NCBI GenBank assembly: GCA_029248335.1
Contig: JAQWJM010000202.1
Coordinates: 1-64,000 of the forward strand
Length of the DNA: 64,000 bases
Direction: 5' to 3'
Source of the DNA: UBA12014 sp029248335
GTDB lineage: Bacteria > Planctomycetota > Phycisphaerae > Phycisphaerales > SM1A02
Made by a program: the position numbers and the translations under genes. This document shows, one piece after another, positions 25,172 to 33,764 of the stretch. How positions within the stretch are numbered: position 1 is the first letter of the stretch; every line of letters starts with the position of its first letter. Below the pieces are notes generated by a model, which searched no databases, had not been told where the DNA came from, and saw only the letters and a program-made list of their open reading frames with translations.

Positions 25172-27102
25172 GGCGTCGCATCGTCGGTGCCGTGATCGCG
25201 ATCGCGTTTCCGATGCACGCGACGTTCGCCGGGGCCCACCATCAGGCGGCCGATCAGGCAGACGATCGGCCAGCCGATCAGGCGCTGTTTCCACCGGTGA
25301 CCCGGTCGATGGCCATCGGCGACACCACCATCCTGCTCGATGACGTGATCGAACGGCGATCGCGGGAGCTGGAGGATCCGCCCGTGTCGGGTACGGATGG
25401 ACGCGTCGTCCACGATGCCCGTCGCGGCATTCGACGAATCACCGTCGAGCTCGCCATGCTGGGACGGGAACGCGGGGACGCCTCGATCCTCGCGGGGTTC
25501 CAGGCCACCCGGCTCGACGCCACCATGCGTTCGATCGATCGACTCCTGGAATCCCTCGCCCGCCCCGGCACCTTGATCGGGGAACCACCGAGGACGCTCC
25601 CGGAAACCGAACGCGTCGCGGCGATCGATCGTCTCGACGCGTTCAATCGAACCGGTGTGGATCTCCTTCGACGGTCGGACACCGGCACGGTCGAGGCACT
25701 CGACGACACGCTCGCGACGATCCTTGCGCCGCTTCGAGACGTGTTCGGTCTGTTGGGCGGACGTCCGCTCGAGAGTCGATGGCCGATCGGATCCGAATCT
25801 TCCGCGTTGAACGGCCCCGCGACGACCGATGCCGCCACCTCACCGATCGACGCCCGGGTGAGGACGATGCTCGACGCGGTCGGCGTCGCTGCGCCGGACG
25901 CACCGTTCGACGTGACGATCCTCGAACGCGTGCTCTCCACGAGTCCGTTCGATCCGGAGGACTCCGAGTCCACCGCGACCTGGCGATGCGCCGCCGAGCT
26001 TCTTGATTGCCTTCGGTCGGGAGGCGACGACGAACGACCGCTCGCGACGTCGACGCTGCGTTCGGTGTGGCGAGCGGCGGTCGCTCGCAGGCGCACCGCA
26101 CTCCGGGATCTCCAGCGAACGCTGGAAGCGCAGGTCGATTCGGCGTCGCCGAGCCTGCGTGAGGAGGATCTCGTCGCGGCCCGCCGGTCGGCCCGCACGT
26201 CGCGGGCGGTTCGAGACCTCGACGAGATCGCGGTCGGTCTTGCACGCATGCACCCCGCAGCGACCCCGAAGGCCGAACGCCTCGTCGCATCCCGCGGCCG
26301 GATGCTGAACAGCCCCCGCGAACGGGATCGGACGCTCGCGTGGATCGACCGGATCATCGGCGAGCTCGATCGGTACGAGACGGTCGATTTCGAGTCTCGA
26401 CTCCGGGCCCCCGACCCGCCGACGATCGAACTCGTCGGTGGCCGCACGATCGAACTGGCGGATGGCATGGCGACGACCCGTCGGGCCTGGGTCGAGGCCA
26501 TCACGAGCGGCGACACCGATGGCCCGGCGATCGACGCCATGGATCGCATGGCGAGACTGGGAACGCTTCTCGCGCATCTCCTCCCGTTGATTCCGACCGA
26601 CGACGTTCCGATCCTCGATCTCGATCGGTGCGACCGATGGGGAGGCTGGTACGTGGACGCGAAGACGCTCGGATGGAGCACTCGAACCCTGCTTCCGGGT
26701 GTCCGACTCGCGGTCGGCACCGGGATCGCCGGCGATCCCGACCGCTTCGAGCGCGAACTGACGTCCCTTGAATCACAGAGTCCGCTGGTCCGACTCGCGG
26801 CCGCGGTGGCTCGACGCACCGGGGACGCGATGGCGCTTCTGCCCGGTGGCGGGGTCGCTACGATCGCGGCGGCGACGATCCCGCCGACACCCTCCGCATG
26901 GGGTGTGGATCACCGGATCGCGCTGGCCGCCGCATGCCTCGGCATGGCCGAACTCGTCGCGATCCGGGCCGATCCCGCGTTCGACGACGCGGGCGGAATG
27001 CAGACCCGGGAAGCGCTCGCCGACGCCGTGGCGGCGGCGTGCGAGACCCTGCTCGAAGACTGGAAGACCGACGCCTCCGTCGGCACGGAGACTCGACCAT
27101 GA
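25168..27102 (+). CDS. Exported protein of unknown function (644 aa)
   Basis: No family recognised. A signal peptide (RRRIVGAVIAIAFPMHATFA) is followed by a His/Asp/Gln-rich linker and a long, mostly helical, strongly Arg/Asp-rich body; Cys is rare and no repeated unit stands out. The start overlaps the GT4 stop and the stop overlaps the PIG-L start, both ATGA, so it is translated as part of the same unit. Position suggests an envelope partner of the glycan or thiol pathway. Confidence 0.65.
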   Translation: MRRRIVGAVIAIAFPMHATFAGAHHQAADQADDRPADQALFPPVTRSMAIGDTTILLDDVIERRSRELEDPPVSGTDGRVVHDARRGIRRITVELAMLGRERGDASILAGFQATRLDATMRSIDRLLESLARPGTLIGEPPRTLPETERVAAIDRLDAFNRTGVDLLRRSDTGTVEALDDTLATILAPLRDVFGLLGGRPLESRWPIGSESSALNGPATTDAATSPIDARVRTMLDAVGVAAPDAPFDVTILERVLSTSPFDPEDSESTATWRCAAELLDCLRSGGDDERPLATSTLRSVWRAAVARRRTALRDLQRTLEAQVDSASPSLREEDLVAARRSARTSRAVRDLDEIAVGLARMHPAATPKAERLVASRGRMLNSPRERDRTLAWIDRIIGELDRYETVDFESRLRAPDPPTIELVGGRTIELADGMATTRRAWVEAITSGDTDGPAIDAMDRMARLGTLLAHLLPLIPTDDVPILDLDRCDRWGGWYVDAKTLGWSTRTLLPGVRLAVGTGIAGDPDRFERELTSLESQSPLVRLAAAVARRTGDAMALLPGGGVATIAAATIPPTPSAWGVDHRIALAAACLGMAELVAIRADPAFDDAGGMQTREALADAVAAACETLLEDWKTDASVGTETRP

Positions 27103-27788
27103 ACATGCTCGTCGTCGGTCCGCATCCGGACGACCAGGAACTCGGCATGGGCGGAACGATCGCGAAGCTCGTCGACGCCGGCCATCACGTCACCCTCCTC
27201 GATCTGACCGACGGGGAACCGACACCGCACGGCTCACCGGCGATCCGGGCCGAGGAAAGCGCCGCCGCCGCCTCGATCCTCGGGGTCGAACGGATCATGC
27301 TCGGACGGGAGCATGGTTTCGTGAATCGCGAGGTCGTGCACTCGGTCGCCTGTCGTCATGCGGTCGCGGGCGTGATCCGCACCCGGGAGATCGACTGGAT
27401 CTTCTGTCCTGATCCGGTCGACGCGCACCCGGACCACCGCGCCGCCACCCGGATCGTGGAAGACGCGCGATTCGATTCCAAACTGACCAAGACCGACATC
27501 CCGGGGTCGCCCCGCCACCCGAGTCGGATCATCTACTACTTCTGCACGCACCTGAAGACGATCCCGGATCCCTCGTTCCTCGTCGACACCACCGGATTCC
27601 ACGATCGCAAGCGCGACGCGGTCCTCGCCTACGCGAGCCAGTTCAAGGCCCACGAGGGGAATCGCCGGATCGTCGACTGGCTGGATGCGCAGGCGACCTT
27701 CCTCGGCAGCCGGATCGGCGTGAAGACCGCCGAGGCGTTCCGCGTGATCGAACCGCTCGGCCTCTCGTCCCTCGATGGAATGATCTGA
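27099..27788 (+). CDS. PIG-L/LmbE-family N-acetylglucosamine deacetylase (BshB1-like)
   Basis: Zinc-dependent de-N-acetylase of GlcNAc conjugates. The motif VVGPHPDDQELGMGGTI carries the His-Asp-Asp that binds zinc and acts as base, and VDAHPDHRAATRIV carries the third ligand His; LLDLTDGEPTPHG and RAEESAAAASILGV are typical of the bacillithiol deacetylase branch. 229 residues. ATG at 27099 overlaps the previous stop; a second ATG two codons later is an alternative. With an upstream GT4 the pair recalls bshA-bshB1, but the GT4 looks like an exopolysaccharide enzyme. Confidence 0.85.
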   Translation: MNMLVVGPHPDDQELGMGGTIAKLVDAGHHVTLLDLTDGEPTPHGSPAIRAEESAAAASILGVERIMLGREHGFVNREVVHSVACRHAVAGVIRTREIDWIFCPDPVDAHPDHRAATRIVEDARFDSKLTKTDIPGSPRHPSRIIYYFCTHLKTIPDPSFLVDTTGFHDRKRDAVLAYASQFKAHEGNRRIVDWLDAQATFLGSRIGVKTAEAFRVIEPLGLSSLDGMI

Positions 27789-27804
27789 GAAGGCTCGTCC
27801 CGGA

Positions 27805-28995
27805 TCAGATCGCACGAACCGCGTCGAGCACGGTGTCGACCACGTGCTGTCGCTGCGTCTCGGACAGTTCCGGGAAGATCGGGATCGCGATCGTCTCGCG
27901 GCTGGCCCGCTCCGCATGCGGGAAGTCACCGGCCCGGTGGCCGATCTCCCGATAGCAGTCCTGCTCGTGCAGGCATCGCGGGTAGTAGACCTCGTTGCCG
28001 ATCCCCGCGGCCTTGAGCGTCTCGCGAATCGCGTCGCGATGCGAGCCCGGCACCCGCAGGACGTACTGGTTGTAGATGTGACGCGCCCCGTTCGGCGCCG
28101 GCTCCGGCGTTCGAAGCGGAAGTCCGCCCTCGTCGATGCAGACGGCGCTGGTCGCGGCCCCGGCGGCCGCGAAGGCCTCGTCGTACCAGGCCGCATTCGC
28201 CTGGCGACCGGCGGACCAGGCATCGAGGTGCTCGATCTTCACGAGGAGGATCGCCGCCTGCAGCGCGTCGAGCCGGGCGTTCAATCCGACATCGTGGTGG
28301 AAGTACTTCGGCTTCATGCCGTGGTTGCGGAAACGGATCATCCGTTCGGCCAGTTCCTGATCCCGGGTGGTGCAGAGTCCGCCGTCACCGAAGCCGCCGA
28401 GGTTCTTGCTGGGGAAGAAGCTGAAGGTGCCGATGTCCCCCACCGATCCGACGCGACGCCCGTGGACGTCCTCCGTTCCGAACGCCTGGGCCGCATCCTC
28501 GATCACCCGGAGGCCGTGCTCATCCGCGATCGCCATGACCGCGTCGAGGTCGGCCGCCTGTCCGAAGAGATGCACCGGCATCAACGCCTTCACCGCGCCG
28601 GGCTTCCGTCCTTCGAGGACCCGACGGATCGAATCAGGATCGACCTGGTACGTGGTCGGATCGATGTCGACGAAGACCGGTGTCGCACCGACCCGGGAGA
28701 CGCTGCCTGCGGTCGAGAAGAAGGTGTAGGTGGGCAGGATCACTTCGTCGCCCGGCCCGACGCCGAGGGCATCGAGCGCCAGGATCAGGGCATCCGAACC
28801 ACTGGAGTTTCCGACCGTGAAGGGCACGTTCAGGTAGCCCGCACAACGGCACTCGAACTCGGCCACCTTCGGCCCGCCGATGAACACCTGGCTCTCCAGA
28901 ACCTCCTGGACCGCGGGCTCGATCTCCGACCGGATGGTCGCGTACTGGGCCTTCAGATCGAGCAGCGGAACGGCGACATTGGTGGCGGAAGTCAT
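27805..28995 (-). CDS. DegT/DnrJ/EryC1/StrS-family PLP aminotransferase
   Basis: PLP-dependent sugar aminotransferase or related enzyme used to make amino sugars of surface glycans. 396 residues with VPLLDLKAQYATIRSEI at the N-terminus, GNSSGSDALILAL binding PLP phosphate, VIEDAAQAFGT with the PLP-stacking region, and FFPSKNLGGFGDGG holding the Schiff-base Lys. The tail QYVLRVPG and the NEVYYP loop are typical of the family. TAGAAT on the minus strand ends 6 nt before the ATG, so the transcript is probably leaderless. Convergent with the PIG-L operon. Confidence 0.92.
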   Translation of the reverse strand: MTSATNVAVPLLDLKAQYATIRSEIEPAVQEVLESQVFIGGPKVAEFECRCAGYLNVPFTVGNSSGSDALILALDALGVGPGDEVILPTYTFFSTAGSVSRVGATPVFVDIDPTTYQVDPDSIRRVLEGRKPGAVKALMPVHLFGQAADLDAVMAIADEHGLRVIEDAAQAFGTEDVHGRRVGSVGDIGTFSFFPSKNLGGFGDGGLCTTRDQELAERMIRFRNHGMKPKYFHHDVGLNARLDALQAAILLVKIEHLDAWSAGRQANAAWYDEAFAAAGAATSAVCIDEGGLPLRTPEPAPNGARHIYNQYVLRVPGSHRDAIRETLKAAGIGNEVYYPRCLHEQDCYREIGHRAGDFPHAERASRETIAIPIFPELSETQRQHVVDTVLDAVRAI

Positions 28996-29001
28996 CCCGG
29001 A

Positions 29002-29007
29002 ATTCTA
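29002..29007 (-). promoter_or_regulatory. -10 box TAGAAT for leaderless DegT-family gene
   Basis: Minus-strand TAGAAT, 6 nt from the ATG; no ribosome site between them. Confidence 0.45.
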
Positions 29008-29024
29008 GAGGGGATCGTCGGCCA

Positions 29025-29468
29025 CTACCGCCCGGTCGAGCCAAATCCCCCCGAGCCCCGGTTCGTATCATCGAGCTCCTCGACCTCCTCGATCACGACC
29101 CGGGCGACCGGTGCGATCACCATCTGGGCGATCCGCATCCCCGGCTCGACCGTGAAGGCGACCTTTCCGAGGTTGATCAGCGGGACCTTCACCTCGCCGC
29201 GATAGTCCGCGTCGATGGTCCCCGGCGAGTTGGGCATGGAGATGCCATGTCTGCTCGCGAGGCCGCTTCGAGGCCGCACCTGGGCCTCCCAGCCGGCGGG
29301 AATCGCCATCGCGAAACCACAGGGGACCATCAGGATCGCGCCTGCGGAGATGACCTCGGGTCCATCCAGAACGGCACACAGATCAAGTCCGGCCGCCTGT
29401 TCGGACTGGTAGGCGGGCAGGACTGCACGGGGATCGAGTCGCTTGAACCGGAGCGAAGGTTGGGACAT
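29025..29468 (-). CDS. dut: dUTP diphosphatase (trimeric dUTPase)
   Basis: Hydrolyses dUTP to dUMP, keeping uracil out of DNA and feeding thymidylate synthesis. All trimer motifs are present: QAAGLDLCAV (motif 1), RPRSGLASRHG (2), NSPGTIDADYRGEVKV (3), GMRIAQMVIAPV (4) and the flexible tail RGSGGFGSTGR (5). 147 residues. TACCCT ends 6 nt before the ATG, giving a leaderless transcript; no ribosome site is visible. 29 bases separate it from the DegT-family gene downstream, which has its own box. Confidence 0.96.
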   Translation of the reverse strand: MSQPSLRFKRLDPRAVLPAYQSEQAAGLDLCAVLDGPEVISAGAILMVPCGFAMAIPAGWEAQVRPRSGLASRHGISMPNSPGTIDADYRGEVKVPLINLGKVAFTVEPGMRIAQMVIAPVARVVIEEVEELDDTNRGSGGFGSTGR

Positions 29469-29474
29469 GTCCTC

Positions 29475-29480
29475 AGGGTA
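29475..29480 (-). promoter_or_regulatory. -10 box TACCCT for leaderless dut
   Basis: Minus-strand TACCCT with a 6-nt gap to the ATG, the same arrangement as at murD. Confidence 0.5.
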
Positions 29481-29691
29481 TCGCCCCGAGGAACGTCCGA
29501 TGGCACCGAGGGCACGATCGGCCCTTCCGGGTCGCCCGCCGGGATGGTGAAAATGGCGATGCTCGAGACGCCACGTGTCCCGACCGGAGGCCCCCGGGCC
29601 CGGGACCGGACGACCGCTGATCGACGAACGAGCCCGACGACACCATGCTTCCTCGACCCGTTCCCTTCGCCGTGAACCGAGGGTGCGGAGG

Positions 29692-29697
29692 TACCAT
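29692..29697 (+). promoter_or_regulatory. Putative -10 box TACCAT for the zinc-ribbon gene
   Basis: TACCAT lies 39 nt before the GTG at 29737, after GGAGG; no -35 recognised. Confidence 0.3.
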
Positions 29698-29736
29698 TTG
29701 ATCGGGACGAGTCAGGGGCAGGATCGGAGACGACAG

Positions 29737-30198
29737 GTGTTCAACCAACACGACATGTCGATGCTCGTGATGCTGCTCCTGGTGGGCTTCTTCATCGCCG
29801 TGCCGGTCATCGCCTCGGTGATCCGAGGCCGGAACGCACCCCGGATCACGACGACTTCATGTCGGCATTGTGGATACGACCTTCGCCGACTCCCCAAAGG
29901 CACCGATTGCCCCGAGTGCGGAACCGCGGTGGGACTCACCGGCCCGGGCCGGGCGGTCAATCCGGATGAACCGAGCTGCCGAGGGTGCGGCCACCTGCTC
30001 GCGAATCTCCCATGGAACGCGACCTGTCCCGAATGCGGCCTCGTCAGCGCGGCGATGCCACGGTTTCAACGACTTCGAAAACGGGACTGGTTCACGCCGG
30101 GTCGAATTCTTCAATTCGTCCTCGGCACGGCGTGGCTGCTGGTCGGGATCTTCCTGATGATCACCGCCCTCGCGTTCGTCTTCGGCGGCCTGCGGTGA
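29737..30198 (+). CDS. Small membrane protein with two zinc ribbons
   Basis: 153 residues from the GTG at 29737, chosen because GGAG lies seven bases upstream; an ATG at 29755 is the alternative. A TM helix at about residues 7-27 is followed by two tandem zinc ribbons of matching layout, CRHCGYDLRRLPKGTDCPEC and CRGCGHLLANLPWNATCPEC, then a basic stretch and a second TM helix (LGTAWLLVGIFLMITALAFV). Ribbons of the form CxxCGYDLrxLp-CPECG recur in planctomycete membrane proteins. Function unknown; cytoplasmic ribbons between two helices would give a hairpin topology. Confidence 0.75.
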   Translation: MFNQHDMSMLVMLLLVGFFIAVPVIASVIRGRNAPRITTTSCRHCGYDLRRLPKGTDCPECGTAVGLTGPGRAVNPDEPSCRGCGHLLANLPWNATCPECGLVSAAMPRFQRLRKRDWFTPGRILQFVLGTAWLLVGIFLMITALAFVFGGLR

Positions 30199-30222
30199 GG
30201 CATCGCGGCCGGCGGCACCCGC

Positions 30223-30708
30223 TCAGAGCCCCTGGACCGCCTCGAGCACCGCATCGGCGTGCCCGGGGACCTTCACCTTGTCCCAACGCTCCGCGACCTT
30301 GCCGTCCGGACCGATGAGGTAGGTGGTTCGGACCACGCCCATGTACTTGCGGCCGTACATCGACTTCTCCTGCCAGACCCCGTACTTCAGGCAGATCTTC
30401 GGGTTCTCCTCGGCGTCCCGGGCCGCGTCCGCGAGCAGCGTGAAGTTGAGGTCGTGCTTGTCGACGAACTTCCGGTGGCTCTCGACCGAGTCGGGACTGA
30501 TGCCGAAGATCCGCGTCTTCACCTTCTTGAAGTCGGGAAGCTGGTCGCGGAACTGGCACGCTTCCTTGGTGCAGCCGGAGGTGTCGTCCTTCGGATAGAA
30601 GAAGAGGACCACCGGCGAACCCGCGAGATCCTTGAGCGCGTGCTTCCCACCATCCTGGTCGGGAAGGGTGAATGCGGGAGCCTTCCTACCGACTTCGATC
30701 AGGGACAT
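30223..30708 (-). CDS. bcp: Thioredoxin-dependent peroxiredoxin (Bcp/PrxQ)
   Basis: Reduces hydrogen and organic peroxides. 161 residues with the Bcp-type active site YPKDDTSGCTKEACQFRD (peroxidatic Cys in SGCTKEAC, with a second Cys five residues on as in PrxQ), GISPDSVESHRKF and a C-terminal KYMGVVRTTYLIGPDG. The ATG at 30708 has GGAGG upstream. It is the last gene of the sigma factor-ABC transporter run, 62 bases after the ATPase, so it may be co-expressed with it. Confidence 0.93.
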   Translation of the reverse strand: MSLIEVGRKAPAFTLPDQDGGKHALKDLAGSPVVLFFYPKDDTSGCTKEACQFRDQLPDFKKVKTRIFGISPDSVESHRKFVDKHDLNFTLLADAARDAEENPKICLKYGVWQEKSMYGRKYMGVVRTTYLIGPDGKVAERWDKVKVPGHADAVLEAVQGL

Positions 30709-30770
30709 GGCGCGAGCCTCCGGTTGACGATTGCGGGATTGGTGTGCGAGGGCCGGAACGATCCACCCGA

Positions 30771-31859
30771 TCAGGCGAGATCGTCCTTGCGATAGTCGAG
30801 GTCGGGCGGCCGGCAGACGTGATCCTCGAGATACGGGGATCGGAAGCAGCCGACCCAGCGATCCGGCTCGATCTCGTAGAGGACGTACTCGTCGCGATTC
30901 GGGACGAGTTCGGGCGTGGTTCCCTCCGGCGGATCGGGCCACCACGGAACGATGCCCTTTTCGTGACCGGGAAGTCCGCGGAACTGCTCGGCGTCCCCCA
31001 CCACCTCTTCGACGGTGGTGAGACGATGCTTCGCCTCGCCGAGTCGCGGGATCGAATTGAAGAGTCCCCGGGTGTACGGATGCAACGGACGATCGAAGAG
31101 GTCGTAGACCTTGGCGTACTCGACGACCCGTCCGGCGTACATCACGCAGACCACGTCGGCGTTCTCCGCGACGACGCCGAGGTTGTGGGTGATCAACATG
31201 ATCCCCATCTCCTTGGTCCGCTGCAGATTGCGAAGCAGTTCGAGGATCTGGGCCTGGATCGTGACGTCGAGCGCGGTGGTCGGTTCGTCCGCGAGCAGGA
31301 GCGTCGGATCGCACGCCAGCGCCATCGCGATCATCACCCGCTGTCGCATGCCACCGGAGAACTGGTGCGGGTAGTCGTTGAGCCGCGCCTGCGGATTCGG
31401 AATGCCGACGTCGTCCATCGCCTTGGCCGCGATGTCCGCCGCCTTCGAACGATCGACCTTCTGATGGAGGAGCACCGCCTCCATGATCTGGTCGCCGATG
31501 GTGTAGACCGGATTCAGGCTGGTCATCGGCTCCTGGAAGATCATCGCGATGTCCTTGCCGCGGATCCCCAGCATCTTCTTCTCGTCGTACTGCAGGACGT
31601 CGGCGCCCTTGTAGCGGATGCTGCCACGGTCGAATCGACCGGGCGGCCTCGGAATGAGCTGCATGGAACTCATGGCCGTGACGCTCTTGCCGCAACCGGA
31701 CTCCCCCACCACCGCCAGCGTCTGCCGCGGGTGGATGGTCATGCTGACGCCCGCGACGGCCTGGATCCTCGGACCCGCGGGATCGGAGCTGTTCTGGAAG
31801 CTCACCGCGAGATCACGGACCTCGAGCAACGGCGCTCCGGCTTTCTTGTCCTCGGACAT
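30771..31859 (-). CDS. Peptide ABC transporter ATP-binding protein (OppD/DppD-like)
   Basis: ATPase of an oligopeptide or dipeptide importer. Walker A VVGESGCGKSVTA, Q-loop MIFQEPMTSLNPV, signature FSGGMRQRVMIAMAL, Walker B LLLADEPTTALDVT, and the C-terminal HPYTRGLFNSIPRL with two Cys in the Fe-S/oligo-HPY tail (WVGCFRSPYLEDHVC). 362 residues; ATG at 31859 shares one base with the permease stop. No OppF/DppF partner follows, so the transporter may use a homodimer or an ATPase encoded elsewhere. Confidence 0.92.
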   Translation of the reverse strand: MSEDKKAGAPLLEVRDLAVSFQNSSDPAGPRIQAVAGVSMTIHPRQTLAVVGESGCGKSVTAMSSMQLIPRPPGRFDRGSIRYKGADVLQYDEKKMLGIRGKDIAMIFQEPMTSLNPVYTIGDQIMEAVLLHQKVDRSKAADIAAKAMDDVGIPNPQARLNDYPHQFSGGMRQRVMIAMALACDPTLLLADEPTTALDVTIQAQILELLRNLQRTKEMGIMLITHNLGVVAENADVVCVMYAGRVVEYAKVYDLFDRPLHPYTRGLFNSIPRLGEAKHRLTTVEEVVGDAEQFRGLPGHEKGIVPWWPDPPEGTTPELVPNRDEYVLYEIEPDRWVGCFRSPYLEDHVCRPPDLDYRKDDLA

Positions 31860-33745
31860 CAGTGGGCCGCCTTCCGCATCTTCGGGTCGATCGCGTCGCG
31901 GAAGTTCTCCCCGAGCACGTTGTACGCAAGCACCGTCAGGAAGATCGCGACCCCGGGGAACACCGCCATCCACCAGAGGAAGACGCCAGTCTCACCGGTG
32001 GTGAGCGACAGCAGCTTGCCCCACGAGGACTGGCCGTAGGGACCGAGGCCGAGATAGCTCAGGGTCGCCTCGGCGATGATCGCGGCCGCGATGCCGAACG
32101 ACGCCTGGACGAGCACCGGCGTGATGCCGTTGGGAAGCATGTGCCGGAAGAGCGTCGAATGGAGCGGCAGGCCGACCGCCCGACAGCTCTGCACGAAGTC
32201 CTGGTTTCGAAGTTTGAGGAACTCGGCGCGGATGAACCGGGCCGAGCCGGTCCACGTCACGCAGCCGATGATCGCCATCATCACGTAGGTGTTTCGCGGC
32301 AGCGCCGACGCCGCGACGATGAGCAGGAAGAGCACCGGAATCGCCATGAAGATCTCGACGATCCGGGAGAGCACCAGGTCGACCCAGCCGCCGAAGTAGC
32401 CCATCAGGGATCCGATCACGATGCCGATGACCACCGAGATGCCCGTCGAAACGAGTCCGATGGAGATCGAGAGCCGGCAGGCGTGCATCATCTGGGTCAG
32501 GACGTCCCGCCCGATGGGATCCGTTCCGAGGTGGAAATCGCGGCGACCGTAGGAATCCTCGGACCGTGCCTCCGCATCCTGCACGAATCCGATTCGCTCC
32601 TCGACCTTGTCGCGAAGCTCCTCGCTCGCGTCGACGATCATGATCTTCGAGTTCCGGCTCGCCGCCTCGATGCCGGTGACGATCGCGACGGCGGCGTCGG
32701 CGGCGGTGGTGGCCTTCGCGACGTCACCCTCGTCGATCCCCTCCCGGTAGGCCTGTAGGCCGGTGGAAAGGTCGAGGAACCGGGCGATGTACAGGTCCGA
32801 CATGCCCGCCTCCACGAGGCCGGGGACCATCGCACGGTCGCCCGACGCCACGAACTCGACGAGATTCGATCTCGCGTCGGTGCTGATGGCGAGACCCTCG
32901 ATCCGAGGCGAGATGTTGAACGCCACGGTGCGGATGAAGAACGCGATGCCGTCGTCGACCTGTTCCTCCGCGACCATCAGGTAGGCGTTCGAGACGCTGG
33001 TCGTCGGACGACGCGAGTAGAAGATCGCTTCCGACTGGGTCGGCGACCACGGGACCACGGTGAAGATGTTGTCCATCGTCCCGTTCCGCTCGCCACGCAC
33101 GAATCGCTCCGGCGTCACGACCGGCTGGACCCAGCGATCGACGCAGATGACACCGGTGAGCAGGAGCAGGATCGCGGAGACCACCAGCTTGGCCGGCACC
33201 CCGCGGACGGGGACCATCCAGAAGAGGCAGAGCAGGACCGCCGCCGATGCCGCGAAGGAGATGGCCCACGGAAGCCAGGGTGCCGACAGCACGTCCGGAT
33301 CGCTGCCCGCGATGAGGTACTGGACGAATGCGATCAGCACCACCACCGAGCCGGACATGGCCGCGAAGGCGCACACCAGCCCGAGCCGCCACTGTCGCGT
33401 CGCTCGAAGCGGAAGCAGCAGCAGGATCGGCACGAGCACCCCGCCGATCAGGAGCAGGATGTCGGTCGAGGTGAGCGAGTCGAGCAGCGGCGACCACGAA
33501 CGAAGGATCTCACCGTCCTCGCTTCGCTGGATGGTCCAGATCGGAAGACCGTTGGCGAGCACCGGCGCGAAGATCGCGAAGAAACCGATGATGCCGATCC
33601 AGACGAGGCCGAACTGGGCGCCACGGCGTTCCACCACGCGGCTCCAGGCGTCGGCCCAGAAGGGCTTGGCCTTCGATGCGCCGACCCCGCGCATCACGTC
33701 GATGCCGCTGATCGTCTTTTCGGAATCTTGCTTCGAGGAAGTCAT
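31859..33745 (-). CDS. ABC transporter permease, OppC/DppC type, with large extra N-terminal region
   Basis: 628 residues, about twice the usual permease size. The last 230 residues are canonical: LGTDPIGRDVLTQMMHACRL, the helices following it, and the coupling loop QDFVQSCRAVGLPLHSTLFR. The extra region has one helix at about 45-65, then about four more helices (95-215) and a soluble, mixed alpha/beta segment (about 225-395) that contains AISTDARSNLVEFVASGDRA. This segment would face outside, next to the substrate-binding protein. Downstream it overlaps the ATPase by one base; upstream it is 19 bases from the OppB-like permease. Confidence 0.88.
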   Translation of the reverse strand: MTSSKQDSEKTISGIDVMRGVGASKAKPFWADAWSRVVERRGAQFGLVWIGIIGFFAIFAPVLANGLPIWTIQRSEDGEILRSWSPLLDSLTSTDILLLIGGVLVPILLLLPLRATRQWRLGLVCAFAAMSGSVVVLIAFVQYLIAGSDPDVLSAPWLPWAISFAASAAVLLCLFWMVPVRGVPAKLVVSAILLLLTGVICVDRWVQPVVTPERFVRGERNGTMDNIFTVVPWSPTQSEAIFYSRRPTTSVSNAYLMVAEEQVDDGIAFFIRTVAFNISPRIEGLAISTDARSNLVEFVASGDRAMVPGLVEAGMSDLYIARFLDLSTGLQAYREGIDEGDVAKATTAADAAVAIVTGIEAASRNSKIMIVDASEELRDKVEERIGFVQDAEARSEDSYGRRDFHLGTDPIGRDVLTQMMHACRLSISIGLVSTGISVVIGIVIGSLMGYFGGWVDLVLSRIVEIFMAIPVLFLLIVAASALPRNTYVMMAIIGCVTWTGSARFIRAEFLKLRNQDFVQSCRAVGLPLHSTLFRHMLPNGITPVLVQASFGIAAAIIAEATLSYLGLGPYGQSSWGKLLSLTTGETGVFLWWMAVFPGVAIFLTVLAYNVLGENFRDAIDPKMRKAAH

Positions 33746-33764
33746 CGAGGGGAGCGTTTCCGGA

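Noticed and set aside
23999..27788. A bacillithiol operon (bshA-bshB1)
   Set aside because: The GT4 N-terminus resembles exopolysaccharide enzymes, there is no bshC, and an unrelated exported protein sits between the two.
30223..31695. A 490-codon frame extending the peroxiredoxin upstream
   Set aside because: The added residues are out-of-frame translation of the OppD-like ATPase; a proper ribosome site and the family start are at 30708.
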